Part shown: positions 16,100 to 24,592 of the stretch, piece after piece
Layout: each line of letters starts with the position of its first letter
How positions within the stretch are numbered: position 1 is the stretch's first letter
Origin: an uncultured Dorea sp.
Lineage (GTDB): Bacteria; Bacillota; Clostridia; Lachnospirales; Lachnospiraceae
DNA length: 58,939 nucleotides
Assembly (NCBI GenBank): GCA_910584615.1
Contig: CAJUAM010000020.1
Coordinates: 1-58,939, forward strand
Reading direction: 5' to 3'
The notes under the pieces: generated by a model
Told to the model about the DNA's origin: nothing
Seen by the model: only the letters and a program-made list of their open reading frames with translations
Database searches by the model: none
Made by a program: the position numbers and the translations under genes

Positions 16100-18127
16100 A
16101 TGAAATTTCTAGTAAACAGAAAGCTTGCGACACGCATCAGTATTATCACCACGGCAATCACCTTTGCGGGCATGCTGCTGCTCTGGTTCGTCGTATCCAG
16201 CCGCGTTTCTTCTATGGTTAAAGGCAATATTACTAACCAGATGACTGACGCTGTAGAATCCAGAGCCGCCATCATAAATGATTATGTAGCCTCCGCAGAG
16301 GAATATATGGCTGCTTTTGCTCTCGGAAGTGAAGTCAGAGATCTCCTTGAAGATCCCGAAGATCCTTATCTGTTAAAAAAAGGTCAGAAGTATACAGAAG
16401 ATTTTGCCGCGGTCAAGGGTGTCTTTGAGGGACTTTACATCGGCACTCCCTCCACTTACATACTGACACACACCTCTCAGGGCGCCATCGGGATGACCAC
16501 CCGTAAGGGAGATTCACTGGATGAATTCCGTGATACCATACTGGCAAAGCCTGAACTTACCAACCTTGGTATTATGAAATCCCCTGGTACCGGAAGCATG
16601 ATTTTATCCATGTACTACCCTCTTTTCGACGGCAAGAATTGTATTGGTTATGTAGGCGCCGGTGTTTTTGCCAATCGGCTGATGGACGCACTGCTGGATT
16701 TGGACATCGAAGGGCTGCCTAACAGCGAATATGTATTTTTAAATGTGGATACCGGTATGTACCTGTACCATGAGGATGAGGAACTTTTGAATACCCGGAC
16801 AGAAGACAGCGGCTATCTGGAAATTCTTAAGCGTATCAAAAAAGACGGCAGCACACAGGCAGGTACATATTCCTATAAGGATGAAAACGGCGTAGAACAA
16901 TTAGTTGTCTATAAATACTTAAAAGACCGCAACTGGGTCTTCATGGTCCGTGACAATGTATCAGAAGTTTACGGGGAAGTCGCGACCGTACGTATCACAG
17001 TTGGTATATTATGCGCGGCTGTAGCTGCTGTCATCATGCTGGTCACGCTGCTGATCCTTTACCGGGAAGGCAGAGAGCTTATGGTCATGGAAAGAGCTAT
17101 CCGCCGTCTTGGGAATCTGGAACTATCTGTTGATCGTGAATTGAAACCTTTTTACGGAAGGGAAGACGAGATTGGTATGATAGCCCAGACAATCCATCAT
17201 GTGTGTGAATGCCTGCGGAAAACAATCGACGATATCGGCAGGATACTCGGAGAGATGGCCGATGGCAATATTGCAGTGGATGTACAGAAAAATGAAGATT
17301 ATTATATCGGAGATTTCCGGATTCTGGCCGAGAGCTTAAAGAGTATCCGCACTCATCTGACAAGTGTCATGCGCGACATTACTCAAGTAGCCAATCGGGT
17401 AGATAGCGGAGCAAATCAGGTGTCTGAGGGTGCTCAGGCGTTGTCTCAAGGAACAATCCAGCAGGAAGCCTCTATGGGCGGACTCGTATCCAATGTCGCG
17501 GATATGACAGAACAGATCCAGAGCAGTACCGTCCGTTGCAGCAATGCCAGCAACCTCGTTGATAAAGCTGCAGGCTTTGCGGCTGAAGCTGACATGAAGA
17601 TGGAACAGTTGATGACAGCTACAAAAAATATTGACCAGTCCTCAGTCAAAATTGTCAGCATCATAAAAACTATCGAAGATATTGCTTTCCAGACAAACAT
17701 CCTCGCGCTGAACGCCACTGTAGAAGCTGTCCGGGCAGGCGAGGCAGGAAAAGGATTCTCTGTAGTGTCAAATGAAGTAAAAAGCCTCGCGGCCAAGTCT
17801 TCCGAAGCTGCCAAAAATACAAGCAGTCTGATCGGCGATTCCATCAATGCCGCAAAATCAGGCACGGAATCTTCAAACCTTGCTATCTCTGCAATGCAAG
17901 TCATTAATGAGTGTATCCAATCTATCAAAACTTTGATGGATGAGATTTCTCTTGCCAGCGTCCAGCAGGCAGAGATGATTGCTTCTGTTGAAAGCAGAAT
18001 CAAAGAAGTATCCAGGGTAATACAGGAAAACTCTGCCGCTGCTGAAAAGAGCGCGACGATTTCCAATGAGCTATCCAATCAGGCAAAGACACTGAACCAG
18101 CTTCTCAGCCAGTTCCGCATCAAGTAA
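16100..18127 (+). CDS. Methyl-accepting chemotaxis protein with extracellular Cache-type sensor
   Basis: A 675-residue transmembrane chemoreceptor. A membrane helix lies at about 14-36, then an extracellular Cache-like sensor to about 295 (MTDAVESRAAIINDYVASAE, then GYVGAGVFANRLMDALLDLD), a second helix at about 297-320, a HAMP-like region, and a cytoplasmic signalling domain. The conserved tip is at 526-575, with IAFQTNILALNATVEAVRAG and EAGKGFSVVSNEVKSLA. It should signal through CheW/CheA, which are not in the window. AGGAGG sits before the ATG. It is divergent from the DUF3798 importer, so sensing the same ligand is a reasonable but unproven idea. Confidence 0.93.
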   Translation: MKFLVNRKLATRISIITTAITFAGMLLLWFVVSSRVSSMVKGNITNQMTDAVESRAAIINDYVASAEEYMAAFALGSEVRDLLEDPEDPYLLKKGQKYTEDFAAVKGVFEGLYIGTPSTYILTHTSQGAIGMTTRKGDSLDEFRDTILAKPELTNLGIMKSPGTGSMILSMYYPLFDGKNCIGYVGAGVFANRLMDALLDLDIEGLPNSEYVFLNVDTGMYLYHEDEELLNTRTEDSGYLEILKRIKKDGSTQAGTYSYKDENGVEQLVVYKYLKDRNWVFMVRDNVSEVYGEVATVRITVGILCAAVAAVIMLVTLLILYREGRELMVMERAIRRLGNLELSVDRELKPFYGREDEIGMIAQTIHHVCECLRKTIDDIGRILGEMADGNIAVDVQKNEDYYIGDFRILAESLKSIRTHLTSVMRDITQVANRVDSGANQVSEGAQALSQGTIQQEASMGGLVSNVADMTEQIQSSTVRCSNASNLVDKAAGFAAEADMKMEQLMTATKNIDQSSVKIVSIIKTIEDIAFQTNILALNATVEAVRAGEAGKGFSVVSNEVKSLAAKSSEAAKNTSSLIGDSINAAKSGTESSNLAISAMQVINECIQSIKTLMDEISLASVQQAEMIASVESRIKEVSRVIQENSAAAEKSATISNELSNQAKTLNQLLSQFRIK

Positions 18128-18179
18128 ATGCCTGACGAAAAGATAAAATATATTATCAGGTGAATAAATCTATAAAAAG

Positions 18180-18214
18180 TTACGGCAGACAGGATCTCCT
18201 CCCGTCTGCCGTAA
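18180..18214. terminator. Bidirectional terminator after the chemoreceptor gene
   Basis: TTACGGCAGAC pairs perfectly with GTCTGCCGTAA across a 13-base loop, between the chemoreceptor and the convergent small HPr-like gene. The T-tract is weak on both sides. Confidence 0.7.
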
Positions 18215-18245
18215 TTATATCCAACTCCTATATCTTTCCTGCCGA

Positions 18246-18479
18246 TTAGCCGTTGATCATAAAAGCAACCAGCTTATCAATATCCTCTTTCTCATGTGCT
18301 ACGATCTCAAGTTCAGGAATCTCTCCATTAGAAAAAATATTCGCAAGAGATACATACTGGGATAACTTAGACTTCAGATTCAGTCTGTCTCCTTCTCCTG
18401 TCACAAGCTCTACTTTTCCTTTACAACTATCTACTACGCTAAAAAACTTCTCTACATCTGTAATATTCTGTACCTTCAT
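18246..18479 (-). CDS. Small HPr-fold-like protein lacking the phosphorylatable histidine
   Basis: A 77-residue protein. Residues about 10-75 line up with the later part of PTS HPr: KVELVTGEGDRLNLKSKLSQ corresponds to HPr around Ser46 (NLKS), and LEIVAHEKEDIDKLVAFM to its last strand and helix. The N-terminal HARP loop with His15 is absent and replaced by MKVQNITDVEKFF. It therefore should not carry phosphate in the PTS. A regulatory or structural role is possible but unproven. I start at the ATG at 18479, which has AAGGAGA eight bases upstream, rather than six codons earlier. It lies downstream of cvfB on the same strand. Confidence 0.7.
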   Translation of the reverse strand: MKVQNITDVEKFFSVVDSCKGKVELVTGEGDRLNLKSKLSQYVSLANIFSNGEIPELEIVAHEKEDIDKLVAFMING

Positions 18480-18531
18480 ATTACGCTCTCCTTTCAAAAC
18501 TCTCTTTTCTTCTTACGCCATCAAGTATAAC

Positions 18532-19371
18532 TTATTTTTCCAGAATTTCAATACCTTTTTCACTAATTCGTATTTTCTGTTCTTTTAACAGCCTTCCGAC
18601 CGCACGTTTAAATGCATTTTTACTAAGCCCCAGCTCTTTTTTAATTGATTCTGCGTCAGATTTGTCAGTAAATGGCAGTTTTCCGCCGTTCGATTTCATC
18701 TTTTTTAACAACATCCGCGCATCTTCATCCATTTGAAGAAATGCCTTTTTACGCACACTTAAGTCTAATTTTCCGTCTTCAAGTACCTTTGTGATTCGTG
18801 CTGTTACCATATCGCCTACTTTCATATTACCAAAGTCTTCCCGTTTGGGGATCAATCCTGAATACCTGTTCTCCACCGCCACAAATACACCAAAATTATC
18901 ACTGATCTCATAGACCGTTCCCCACACTTCGTCATCCTTCTTGTAATCGGAATCCGTACTGAGTCTTTCATATAGTTTCATTGTTGCGCAAAGCCTTCCG
19001 GTCTTGTCCACATATAAAGCTGACAACACCTCATCCCCTTTGGAGACCTTAGCAGTCTGCTCCTTAAACGGCAGCAGCAGATCCTTTGGAAGCCCCCAAT
19101 CGAGAAACGCCCCGATTCTTCCGGTATCAACAACTTTAAGCACTCTAAGTTCTCCCAGCATGATCTTTGGCATCTGTGTCGTCGCGATCATCCGGTCATC
19201 CGAATCTTTATATAAAAACACTTCTATAGGATCTCCAATCTCTATCCCCGCCGGAACCTGCTTTTTCGGGAGCAGAACCCGTTCTTCCTTCGTTCCCAGA
19301 TATACTCCAAAATCTACCTTTTTTACAACCATCAATGTTCTTTTTTTTCCCAATTCTTCCTGTAGCTTCAT
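18532..19371 (-). CDS. cvfB: S1-domain RNA-binding protein of the CvfB/YitL family
   Basis: A 279-residue protein with tandem OB/S1 folds and a C-terminal winged helix. Segments are about 1-62 (VKKVDFGVYLGTKEERVLLP), 68-130 (VVDTGRIGAFLDWGLPKDLL), 148-215 (VYEISDNFGVFVAVENRYSG) and a winged helix from about 218 (KKELGLSKNAFKRAVGRLLK). CvfB is known in staphylococci as an RNA-binding factor affecting virulence gene expression; the role here is not known. It follows the thioesterase gene by nine bases, so the two are co-transcribed. Confidence 0.88.
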   Translation of the reverse strand: MKLQEELGKKRTLMVVKKVDFGVYLGTKEERVLLPKKQVPAGIEIGDPIEVFLYKDSDDRMIATTQMPKIMLGELRVLKVVDTGRIGAFLDWGLPKDLLLPFKEQTAKVSKGDEVLSALYVDKTGRLCATMKLYERLSTDSDYKKDDEVWGTVYEISDNFGVFVAVENRYSGLIPKREDFGNMKVGDMVTARITKVLEDGKLDLSVRKKAFLQMDEDARMLLKKMKSNGGKLPFTDKSDAESIKKELGLSKNAFKRAVGRLLKEQKIRISEKGIEILEK

Positions 19372-19380
19372 TATTTTCTC

Positions 19381-20100
19381 CTATGTCCTGAATTCTACTG
19401 CCGCAAAGGTCTGCCCTTGTTCACCGCAAAGTTCCACAACCGTCCTGTTCTCTTTTCTGCCGATCTTTAGCACTATAATATCTTTATATACTGCTGATTT
19501 CTTATACTCTGCACGAATCTGCCTGATTGGCTCCTCTCCCTCATATACCTCTTTCGCCATCTGCACATACTGGCAGTTATTAACGTGTTCATTCGTATCA
19601 ATATGATATTTACGTACCGGAAACGATGCTGCTTCTATCATTTTCTCCGGAAGTTCTATCTTTCTGGGTGCATTCTCCATCTTAAGAGGTTCTGATACAC
19701 CGTAAGCTTTAATCTCATCTGGTCCCGGTTTTATAGGTCTTCCTTTTTGAATGTCCATATAGACCCACAAAGAATTAGCACAAGCGGTTATCTTCCCCGC
19801 TTTATCCCTCATACAGAAGTTCCGGTCGCCGCAGATCCCTTTGAACCCGGATGCCCATGTACTGATACTGATCTCTTCTCCCATTTCAGGATATCTGTCA
19901 ATCACAATCTGCCATGCGGAAAGCATCCACGCTCGTTTTTGTCTGGTGAGATATTCCAGTCCATATCCGATCTCTTCCGACTGAAAAATACTGCAATCCT
20001 GAAAATAATTGATAATACCTGGAAGTGTCATCTTCCTCGTATGATCTATCTCGCTAAACCGGACTTTACTTTTGATCGTATACTCATTAATTCTTGTCAT
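19381..20100 (-). CDS. Acyl-ACP thioesterase (double hotdog)
   Basis: A roughly 239-residue enzyme releasing fatty acids from acyl carrier protein. The two hotdog halves are visible: an N-terminal IDHTRKMTLPGIINYFQDCS with the long helix, and RKYHIDTNEHVNNCQYVQMA in the second half, whose Asp-x-Asn-x-His-x3-Asn is the catalytic pattern of this family. The start is uncertain. An ATG at 20100 has GGATGG five bases upstream; an ATG at 20109 and a TTG at 20115 are in frame. All of them overlap the end of spoIIR, so translation is probably coupled. It may supply free fatty acids for envelope remodelling or export. Confidence 0.88.
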   Translation of the reverse strand: MTRINEYTIKSKVRFSEIDHTRKMTLPGIINYFQDCSIFQSEEIGYGLEYLTRQKRAWMLSAWQIVIDRYPEMGEEISISTWASGFKGICGDRNFCMRDKAGKITACANSLWVYMDIQKGRPIKPGPDEIKAYGVSEPLKMENAPRKIELPEKMIEAASFPVRKYHIDTNEHVNNCQYVQMAKEVYEGEEPIRQIRAEYKKSAVYKDIIVLKIGRKENRTVVELCGEQGQTFAAVEFRT

Positions 20101-20815
20101 TTGTTCCATCCCCAAAGAAAAAACTTTTAATCTTAAAATCTGATGTGGCTGTTACCATTTCATATTCTTCATCTGTCAGTACTTCTTTCAATTCCTCCTT
20201 TCCCTCCTCATCTACTACCGCACAGGTAGAAGAGGTAAAACAAAGATTAGGGTACAATACACACCACCAGTTATGTCCCTTCGCCTTGCCGAGCTTTATA
20301 CGCAGCGCCTCATAATACCCTTGAGGAAAAGTAATATCCCCATACCGCTTGTCCGGAAAATAACAGACAGACACCTCTGCTTTCGCTCTGTAGGAATAGC
20401 CTTCTTCTCTGATCACTTTCTCAGCAATATCCTCTATCTCCCGCAGATGTTCCTTCGCCCATTTTTTCGTCTGGCTCGCTGATACCATATCCTCATTGCC
20501 AGGCAGCGTCTGTTTCATATATTCCAGCACCTGATCTCTGACCTTTAGCTTAACCTTTTGTGCTTCATCGCTGTCACTGTCTGCAAGCACATGAAAACGG
20601 AATACTTCTTTTGAAAGGTTCCCCTGGATCCTGGAAATCCTTGCGTCTACTTCCATAGCTCTCTGAGAGACATATACGCCTGTCAAAAGCGAACCAATAC
20701 AGATTCCCAGTATAACACAGATTATCTTTTTTATCCTGTATTTTTTATCTATATTTTTGTCTTCTTCAATAATATCTTCCTGAGTAATATCTTTCCAGAT
20801 CATATTTTCTTCCAC
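20087..20815 (-). CDS. spoIIR: Stage II sporulation protein R
   Basis: About 242 residues: a cytoplasmic N-terminus, one membrane helix or uncleaved signal (IICVILGICIGSLLTGVYVS) and an extracytoplasmic domain. Family motifs are FRFHVLADSDSDEAQKVKLK, YGDITFPQGYYEALRIKLGK and GHNWWCVLYPNLCF. SpoIIR is made in the forespore and triggers SpoIIGA to process pro-sigma-E in the mother cell. I place the start at a GTG (20815) with AGGAGG nine bases upstream. An ATG four codons further in, and the longer ATG at 20839 without a site, are alternatives. It overlaps the thioesterase start. Confidence 0.93.
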   Translation of the reverse strand: MEENMIWKDITQEDIIEEDKNIDKKYRIKKIICVILGICIGSLLTGVYVSQRAMEVDARISRIQGNLSKEVFRFHVLADSDSDEAQKVKLKVRDQVLEYMKQTLPGNEDMVSASQTKKWAKEHLREIEDIAEKVIREEGYSYRAKAEVSVCYFPDKRYGDITFPQGYYEALRIKLGKAKGHNWWCVLYPNLCFTSSTCAVVDEEGKEELKEVLTDEEYEMVTATSDFKIKSFFFGDGTNDKN

Positions 20816-20877
20816 CCTTATGTACCTCCTTATACTCATACAAGGAGTCTTGACAGATTCTGGAAATGATATACACT

Positions 20878-21555
20878 TTAATTTTGTTTTGTCCGGATAA
20901 CATCCATAACTGCATTTACCTGATTATCAATGTGTTCACACACTCTCTTTGCAGCTTCTTCTTTCTCTCCCTTACTGATCCTGTCTATGATCTCTTTATG
21001 CTCTTTAAGGAGTTTTGGATACACTTCTTCATTTTTCAGATATTCGATCCTGTACCGGTACATCTGTTCATGAAGGTTATTAAGAAGCTGTATGAGCTTC
21101 TGATTTTTTGTAGCTGTATATATAACATCATGAAAGCGCACATCCGCCTCGGCAATTTCTGTAATGTCCTTACTCTTCAATGTCTTCCTAAAATTCTCAG
21201 CAGCCTGTTCAAGTTCTCCTATTTCCTCTTTTGTAATCCGGTCACAGGTAAGCTTTACGGACAATTCCTCTAGTGCCCTCCTGACTTCAAGGACATCTTT
21301 AAGGCTTTTTTCCGTGATGTCTGCCACTTCGGCGCCTTTTCTCGGAATCATAAGAACCAGACCTTCAAGCTCCAGTTTTCTAATAGCCTCGCGAATCGGG
21401 GTACGGCTGACTCCCAGCTTATTGGCAAGCTGAATCTCCATCAGCCGTTCACCAGGCTTTAATTCCCCTCTCAAAATTGCCTGACGCAGTGTATTAAACA
21501 CCACATCCCGAAGCGGCAGATACTCGTTCATTGTGACATTAAAGTTTGGTTCCAC
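20878..21555 (-). CDS. GntR-family transcriptional regulator, FadR subfamily
   Basis: A 225-residue DNA-binding regulator. The winged HTH is at about 14-78 (LRQAILRGELKPGERLMEIQ, then KLGVSRTPIREAIRKLELEG), and an all-helical FCD ligand-binding domain follows (RFHDVIYTATKNQKLIQLLN; EHKEIIDRISKGEKEEAAKR). FCD domains usually bind small carboxylic acids through a metal site. Its own effector and targets are unknown. The start is a GTG at 21555. Its AGGAGG lies inside the last codons of ispE, and only two bases separate the ispE stop from it, so the two are translationally coupled. Confidence 0.92.
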   Translation of the reverse strand: MEPNFNVTMNEYLPLRDVVFNTLRQAILRGELKPGERLMEIQLANKLGVSRTPIREAIRKLELEGLVLMIPRKGAEVADITEKSLKDVLEVRRALEELSVKLTCDRITKEEIGELEQAAENFRKTLKSKDITEIAEADVRFHDVIYTATKNQKLIQLLNNLHEQMYRYRIEYLKNEEVYPKLLKEHKEIIDRISKGEKEEAAKRVCEHIDNQVNAVMDVIRTKQN

Positions 21556-21557
21556 GA

Positions 21558-22433
21558 TTATTTCCTCCTTGCATTGTGTACATTCACCACATACACCTGC
21601 TTTGCCAATTGTATTTCTTTTATCTTCTGTGCTGTCATCCTGGCCTGATTCCGGTCATCAAAAATCCCAAAGACTGTAGGTCCGCTGCCGCTCATCATAG
21701 CATTTAAGGCACCGCCTGCCTTCATGATATTTTTAATTTTTTCAATCACCGGATACTCCTCAATAGTAACTCGTTCAAGCACATTTCCCATGTTAGACGT
21801 AATTTTTGAGAGATCCTGTATCTTCAGTCCTTCCATGATCCCATCAATATCCGGATGCTCCTTTATTTCCTGAGAATCAATCTTCTCATATACCAATTTC
21901 GTAGAAACTGCCACCGGCGGCTTTGCCAGCAGTACATAACATCTTGGCATGGGGTCTAACGGTGTCAGGATCTCTCCGATCCCCTCTGCAAGGACTGTCC
22001 CCCTCATGATACAGTACGGAACGTCTGCCCCCAGCTTCACTCCTCTTTCCATAAGTCCTTCCATCGTAAGGTCAAGACCGAACATACGGTTCATCCCAAA
22101 AAGAACTGCTGCCGCATTAGAACTTCCCCCTGCCATGCCTGCTGCTACAGGAATATGTTTATCAAGATAAATGTTTATACCTTCCTCTATATGAAATTCA
22201 TCCATCAAAAGCTTTGCTGCTTTATATGCAAGGTTATTCTCATTTGTCGGAAGATAGTAAAGATTTGTCTCAAGACCAATCCCTGGATTTTTACGCTTTT
22301 TTATTGTAATCTGATCATATAAGTAAACTGTCTGCATCACCATACGTACATCATGATAACCATTCTCTCTTTTCCCAAGTACATCAAGCCCCAGATTAAT
22401 TTTCCCCAGCGCCTTAAGTTCTATTTTATCCAT
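21558..22433 (-). CDS. ispE: 4-diphosphocytidyl-2-C-methyl-D-erythritol kinase
   Basis: A 291-residue GHMP kinase of the MEP isoprenoid pathway, phosphorylating the 2-hydroxyl of CDP-methylerythritol. It shows the start KALGKINLGLDVLGKRENGY, the ATP loop PVAAGMAGGSSNAAAVL near 92-108, and the C-terminal AMMSGSGPTVFGIF. Length and motifs are complete. The ATG at 22433 with GGAGA seven bases before it is preferred over an upstream in-frame ATG that has no ribosome site. Its position between sipL and a GntR gene resembles the order recalled for other sporulating Clostridia. Confidence 0.95.
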   Translation of the reverse strand: MDKIELKALGKINLGLDVLGKRENGYHDVRMVMQTVYLYDQITIKKRKNPGIGLETNLYYLPTNENNLAYKAAKLLMDEFHIEEGINIYLDKHIPVAAGMAGGSSNAAAVLFGMNRMFGLDLTMEGLMERGVKLGADVPYCIMRGTVLAEGIGEILTPLDPMPRCYVLLAKPPVAVSTKLVYEKIDSQEIKEHPDIDGIMEGLKIQDLSKITSNMGNVLERVTIEEYPVIEKIKNIMKAGGALNAMMSGSGPTVFGIFDDRNQARMTAQKIKEIQLAKQVYVVNVHNARRK

Positions 22434-22480
22434 ATTCTTTTCTCCTGATATGTGTATTCTGCATTTTGTATACAATGTGC

Positions 22481-24040
22481 TTATAGTATACTCATGTTCT
22501 CTTTAAAAATCAACAACTTTTCACCTGGTTTAATGTCAGAATTTGTCTTTTCATTAATTTCCATAATTCCATCTATTGTTGTGCTGTAATGTTTCGCCAG
22601 ATTCCATAACTCATCACCTTCTTTTACAATATATCCGATTATACCAGGACGTTTTTCCAGTTCTTCTAAGTCAATCGGTTCTTCTTCTATTTCTTCAATA
22701 TCCGCAACAAATACCGGCTGCTTTACAAAACAGTTAAAAGCCAGGACTGCCTTTACCTCTATTTCTCCATTGCCAAGAAGTCCGATACTTAACTGCTCAA
22801 CTGCGCTGACAAGATCAAACAGCATATCTTTTGTCGTCTCATTGCTCTCAAGCAGATAAGAAAACGGCACCATACCCTGCCATACGTCAAACGGGATATT
22901 GTCGTCCGCTTTGATATACAGGAAAAATACATGCAGCACTCCCTCAATCTTAATTCCTTCTGCAACCACTTCTGTATGCTCAAGCTGAATCCTTGCATTA
23001 CTATGACAAATCTGCAGAATATCATCCTTTATTTCCGGAAGAAGGAGCCGTTCTGCTATTTTACACTTTGAATGATTCTGCATCAACGAGCGTTCCAGAG
23101 ATTTATTGGAAAGTCTGGGGCGGCAGACTCTGTCAAGCGAATATACATCTTCCAAAAGTTCTATTGTTTCTTCCTCGTACACCACGATACGTGCCTCTAA
23201 AGTCGCCTCTATCCCAAGAAGCCGCATCTCTCCATCCTCATCCATGCGCACATCAATTGATACATCCGTAACCGCTGTATATACCTGATGGAACATCCCC
23301 TCTTTTACACCGTTGATCTCCATACGTCCCTCATATGGTATGGACTGCTCAAACCAGTCTGTCTTTCCTTCCAAAGATTCATAAAAGCAGAATAGTAAAA
23401 GTTCTCCCTGCAAAAGAAGTTCATCCTGTGAAATTCTTGTATCCAGTTTTCTCGGAGAAACCTCTGTCCAGAGTAACACTCCGACAGTTTCTTTTGTTCC
23501 TCCGATCGTAATCTCTTCTTTGATCCGGTAAGTATCTTTTTTTACTGTAAAAAGCTTCAAAATATCTTTCTTCACATATTTTTTATACAGACTTCCCTCC
23601 CCTTGCGCATCCAGCGTAAGCTTCTCCTCCTGCCTTCCTTCTGAACAAAGTGAGAACTCTACCAGCGCTTTGATATTCAGCTTCCGAGAATGGATCATAG
23701 TAACATTCACATCACAATCCATTGCCTTGATAAACAGATTCTCTTCCGGCTCCTCCTCTACATATACCATCTCTTCAAAAGGAATACGCCCTTCTAAAAA
23801 TGCCAGACGCATCTCCCCTTCGTCCGTAGCATACAGTACTTTAAAATTCATCTTTCCGGAAACGCGCACATAATTTTCCACACGTTTGATATCGTCAATC
23901 AATAGGTTACCCTCACCCAGGATTACCTGCTTCACATCATGCTTGGCGTCCGGCACATTGTAATCGTCATCAATATAAAACTGATCCATGATCGTCCTGC
24001 CCTGACGATAGACAAGAAACTCCTTTTTCTCATATTCCAT
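22481..24040 (-). CDS. sipL: SPOCS/LysM spore coat morphogenesis protein, SipL-like
   Basis: A 519-residue protein with an N-terminal region of repeated SPOCS (DUF3794) modules (for example FYIDDDYNVPDAKHDVKQVI and VNVTMIHSRKLNIKALVEFS) and a C-terminal LysM domain at about 468-511 (YIVKEGDELWNLAKHYSTT, then KPGEKLLIF). Architecture and length match SipL of Clostridioides difficile, which binds the coat ATPase SpoIVA through its LysM and is needed for coat assembly. The last two SPOCS modules are the clearest. AGGAGG precedes the ATG. It is transcribed with ispE, with spoIIR a few genes downstream. Confidence 0.9.
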   Translation of the reverse strand: MEYEKKEFLVYRQGRTIMDQFYIDDDYNVPDAKHDVKQVILGEGNLLIDDIKRVENYVRVSGKMNFKVLYATDEGEMRLAFLEGRIPFEEMVYVEEEPEENLFIKAMDCDVNVTMIHSRKLNIKALVEFSLCSEGRQEEKLTLDAQGEGSLYKKYVKKDILKLFTVKKDTYRIKEEITIGGTKETVGVLLWTEVSPRKLDTRISQDELLLQGELLLFCFYESLEGKTDWFEQSIPYEGRMEINGVKEGMFHQVYTAVTDVSIDVRMDEDGEMRLLGIEATLEARIVVYEEETIELLEDVYSLDRVCRPRLSNKSLERSLMQNHSKCKIAERLLLPEIKDDILQICHSNARIQLEHTEVVAEGIKIEGVLHVFFLYIKADDNIPFDVWQGMVPFSYLLESNETTKDMLFDLVSAVEQLSIGLLGNGEIEVKAVLAFNCFVKQPVFVADIEEIEEEPIDLEELEKRPGIIGYIVKEGDELWNLAKHYSTTIDGIMEINEKTNSDIKPGEKLLIFKENMSIL

Positions 24041-24055
24041 TGTCTGATTCCTCCT

Positions 24056-24463
24056 TCAATTAAATATAACATTTTTGTCGCTGTATTCCATTTTGACTAT
24101 TACATACGGGTACGTCTTTCCCTCTATAATCTCCTCATCTTTTGGCGGTCCTAAAAGATTGGTCTTTAAACAGATCGCATCTTTTGCTTCAAAACATTCC
24201 TTTACTTCTACGCTGTAACCGCTCGTATCCTGACTGCCATATCCCCGTGCTATATACAGATAACCGTTATCCGCATAGCTGATCTCAAATGTCTTTTCTT
24301 TTTTATCATCAATTTTCTCCTGAAGCTCCTCGGGAGCGTCATAAGAATCCACTACCGTAAACTCAATATCCCGAAGCTTCTCCTTATCCTCTTTTTTCAC
24401 AGAACACGCACACAGGAAAAGCATGCATCCTGCCAGAAGTATGTACAGACCTTTCTTTTTCAT
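24056..24463 (-). CDS. Lipoprotein with PrcB-like C-terminal domain
   Basis: A 135-residue protein with a lipobox LCAC (Cys20) and a charged linker, then a small domain from about 55 (FEISYADNGYLYIARGYGSQ, then GYSVEVKECFEAKDAICLKT and KTYPYVIVKMEY) that fits the PrcB C-terminal family. In Treponema, PrcB assists the protease dentilisin; no such protease is visible here, so the role is open. It is the first gene of the cluster with sipL, 15 bases ahead of it, which suggests use in the same developmental programme. Confidence 0.75.
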   Translation of the reverse strand: MKKKGLYILLAGCMLFLCACSVKKEDKEKLRDIEFTVVDSYDAPEELQEKIDDKKEKTFEISYADNGYLYIARGYGSQDTSGYSVEVKECFEAKDAICLKTNLLGPPKDEEIIEGKTYPYVIVKMEYSDKNVIFN

Positions 24464-24592
24464 CTACACTCCACAGACACATTCTCATTAATATCATACA
24501 CAGGCTTTCTGTGAAAAATTCCTTTTTATTATGTAAACTGAAAATTTATATGTTATACTATTGACATGATACAAGTAAGGAGACTATAGAAT

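Noticed and set aside
24561..24590. TTGACA plus TATAGA as a malQ promoter
   Set aside because: This -10 would overlap the ribosome site and leave almost no leader. A TATACT at 24554 is more plausible but lacks a -35, so no promoter was called.
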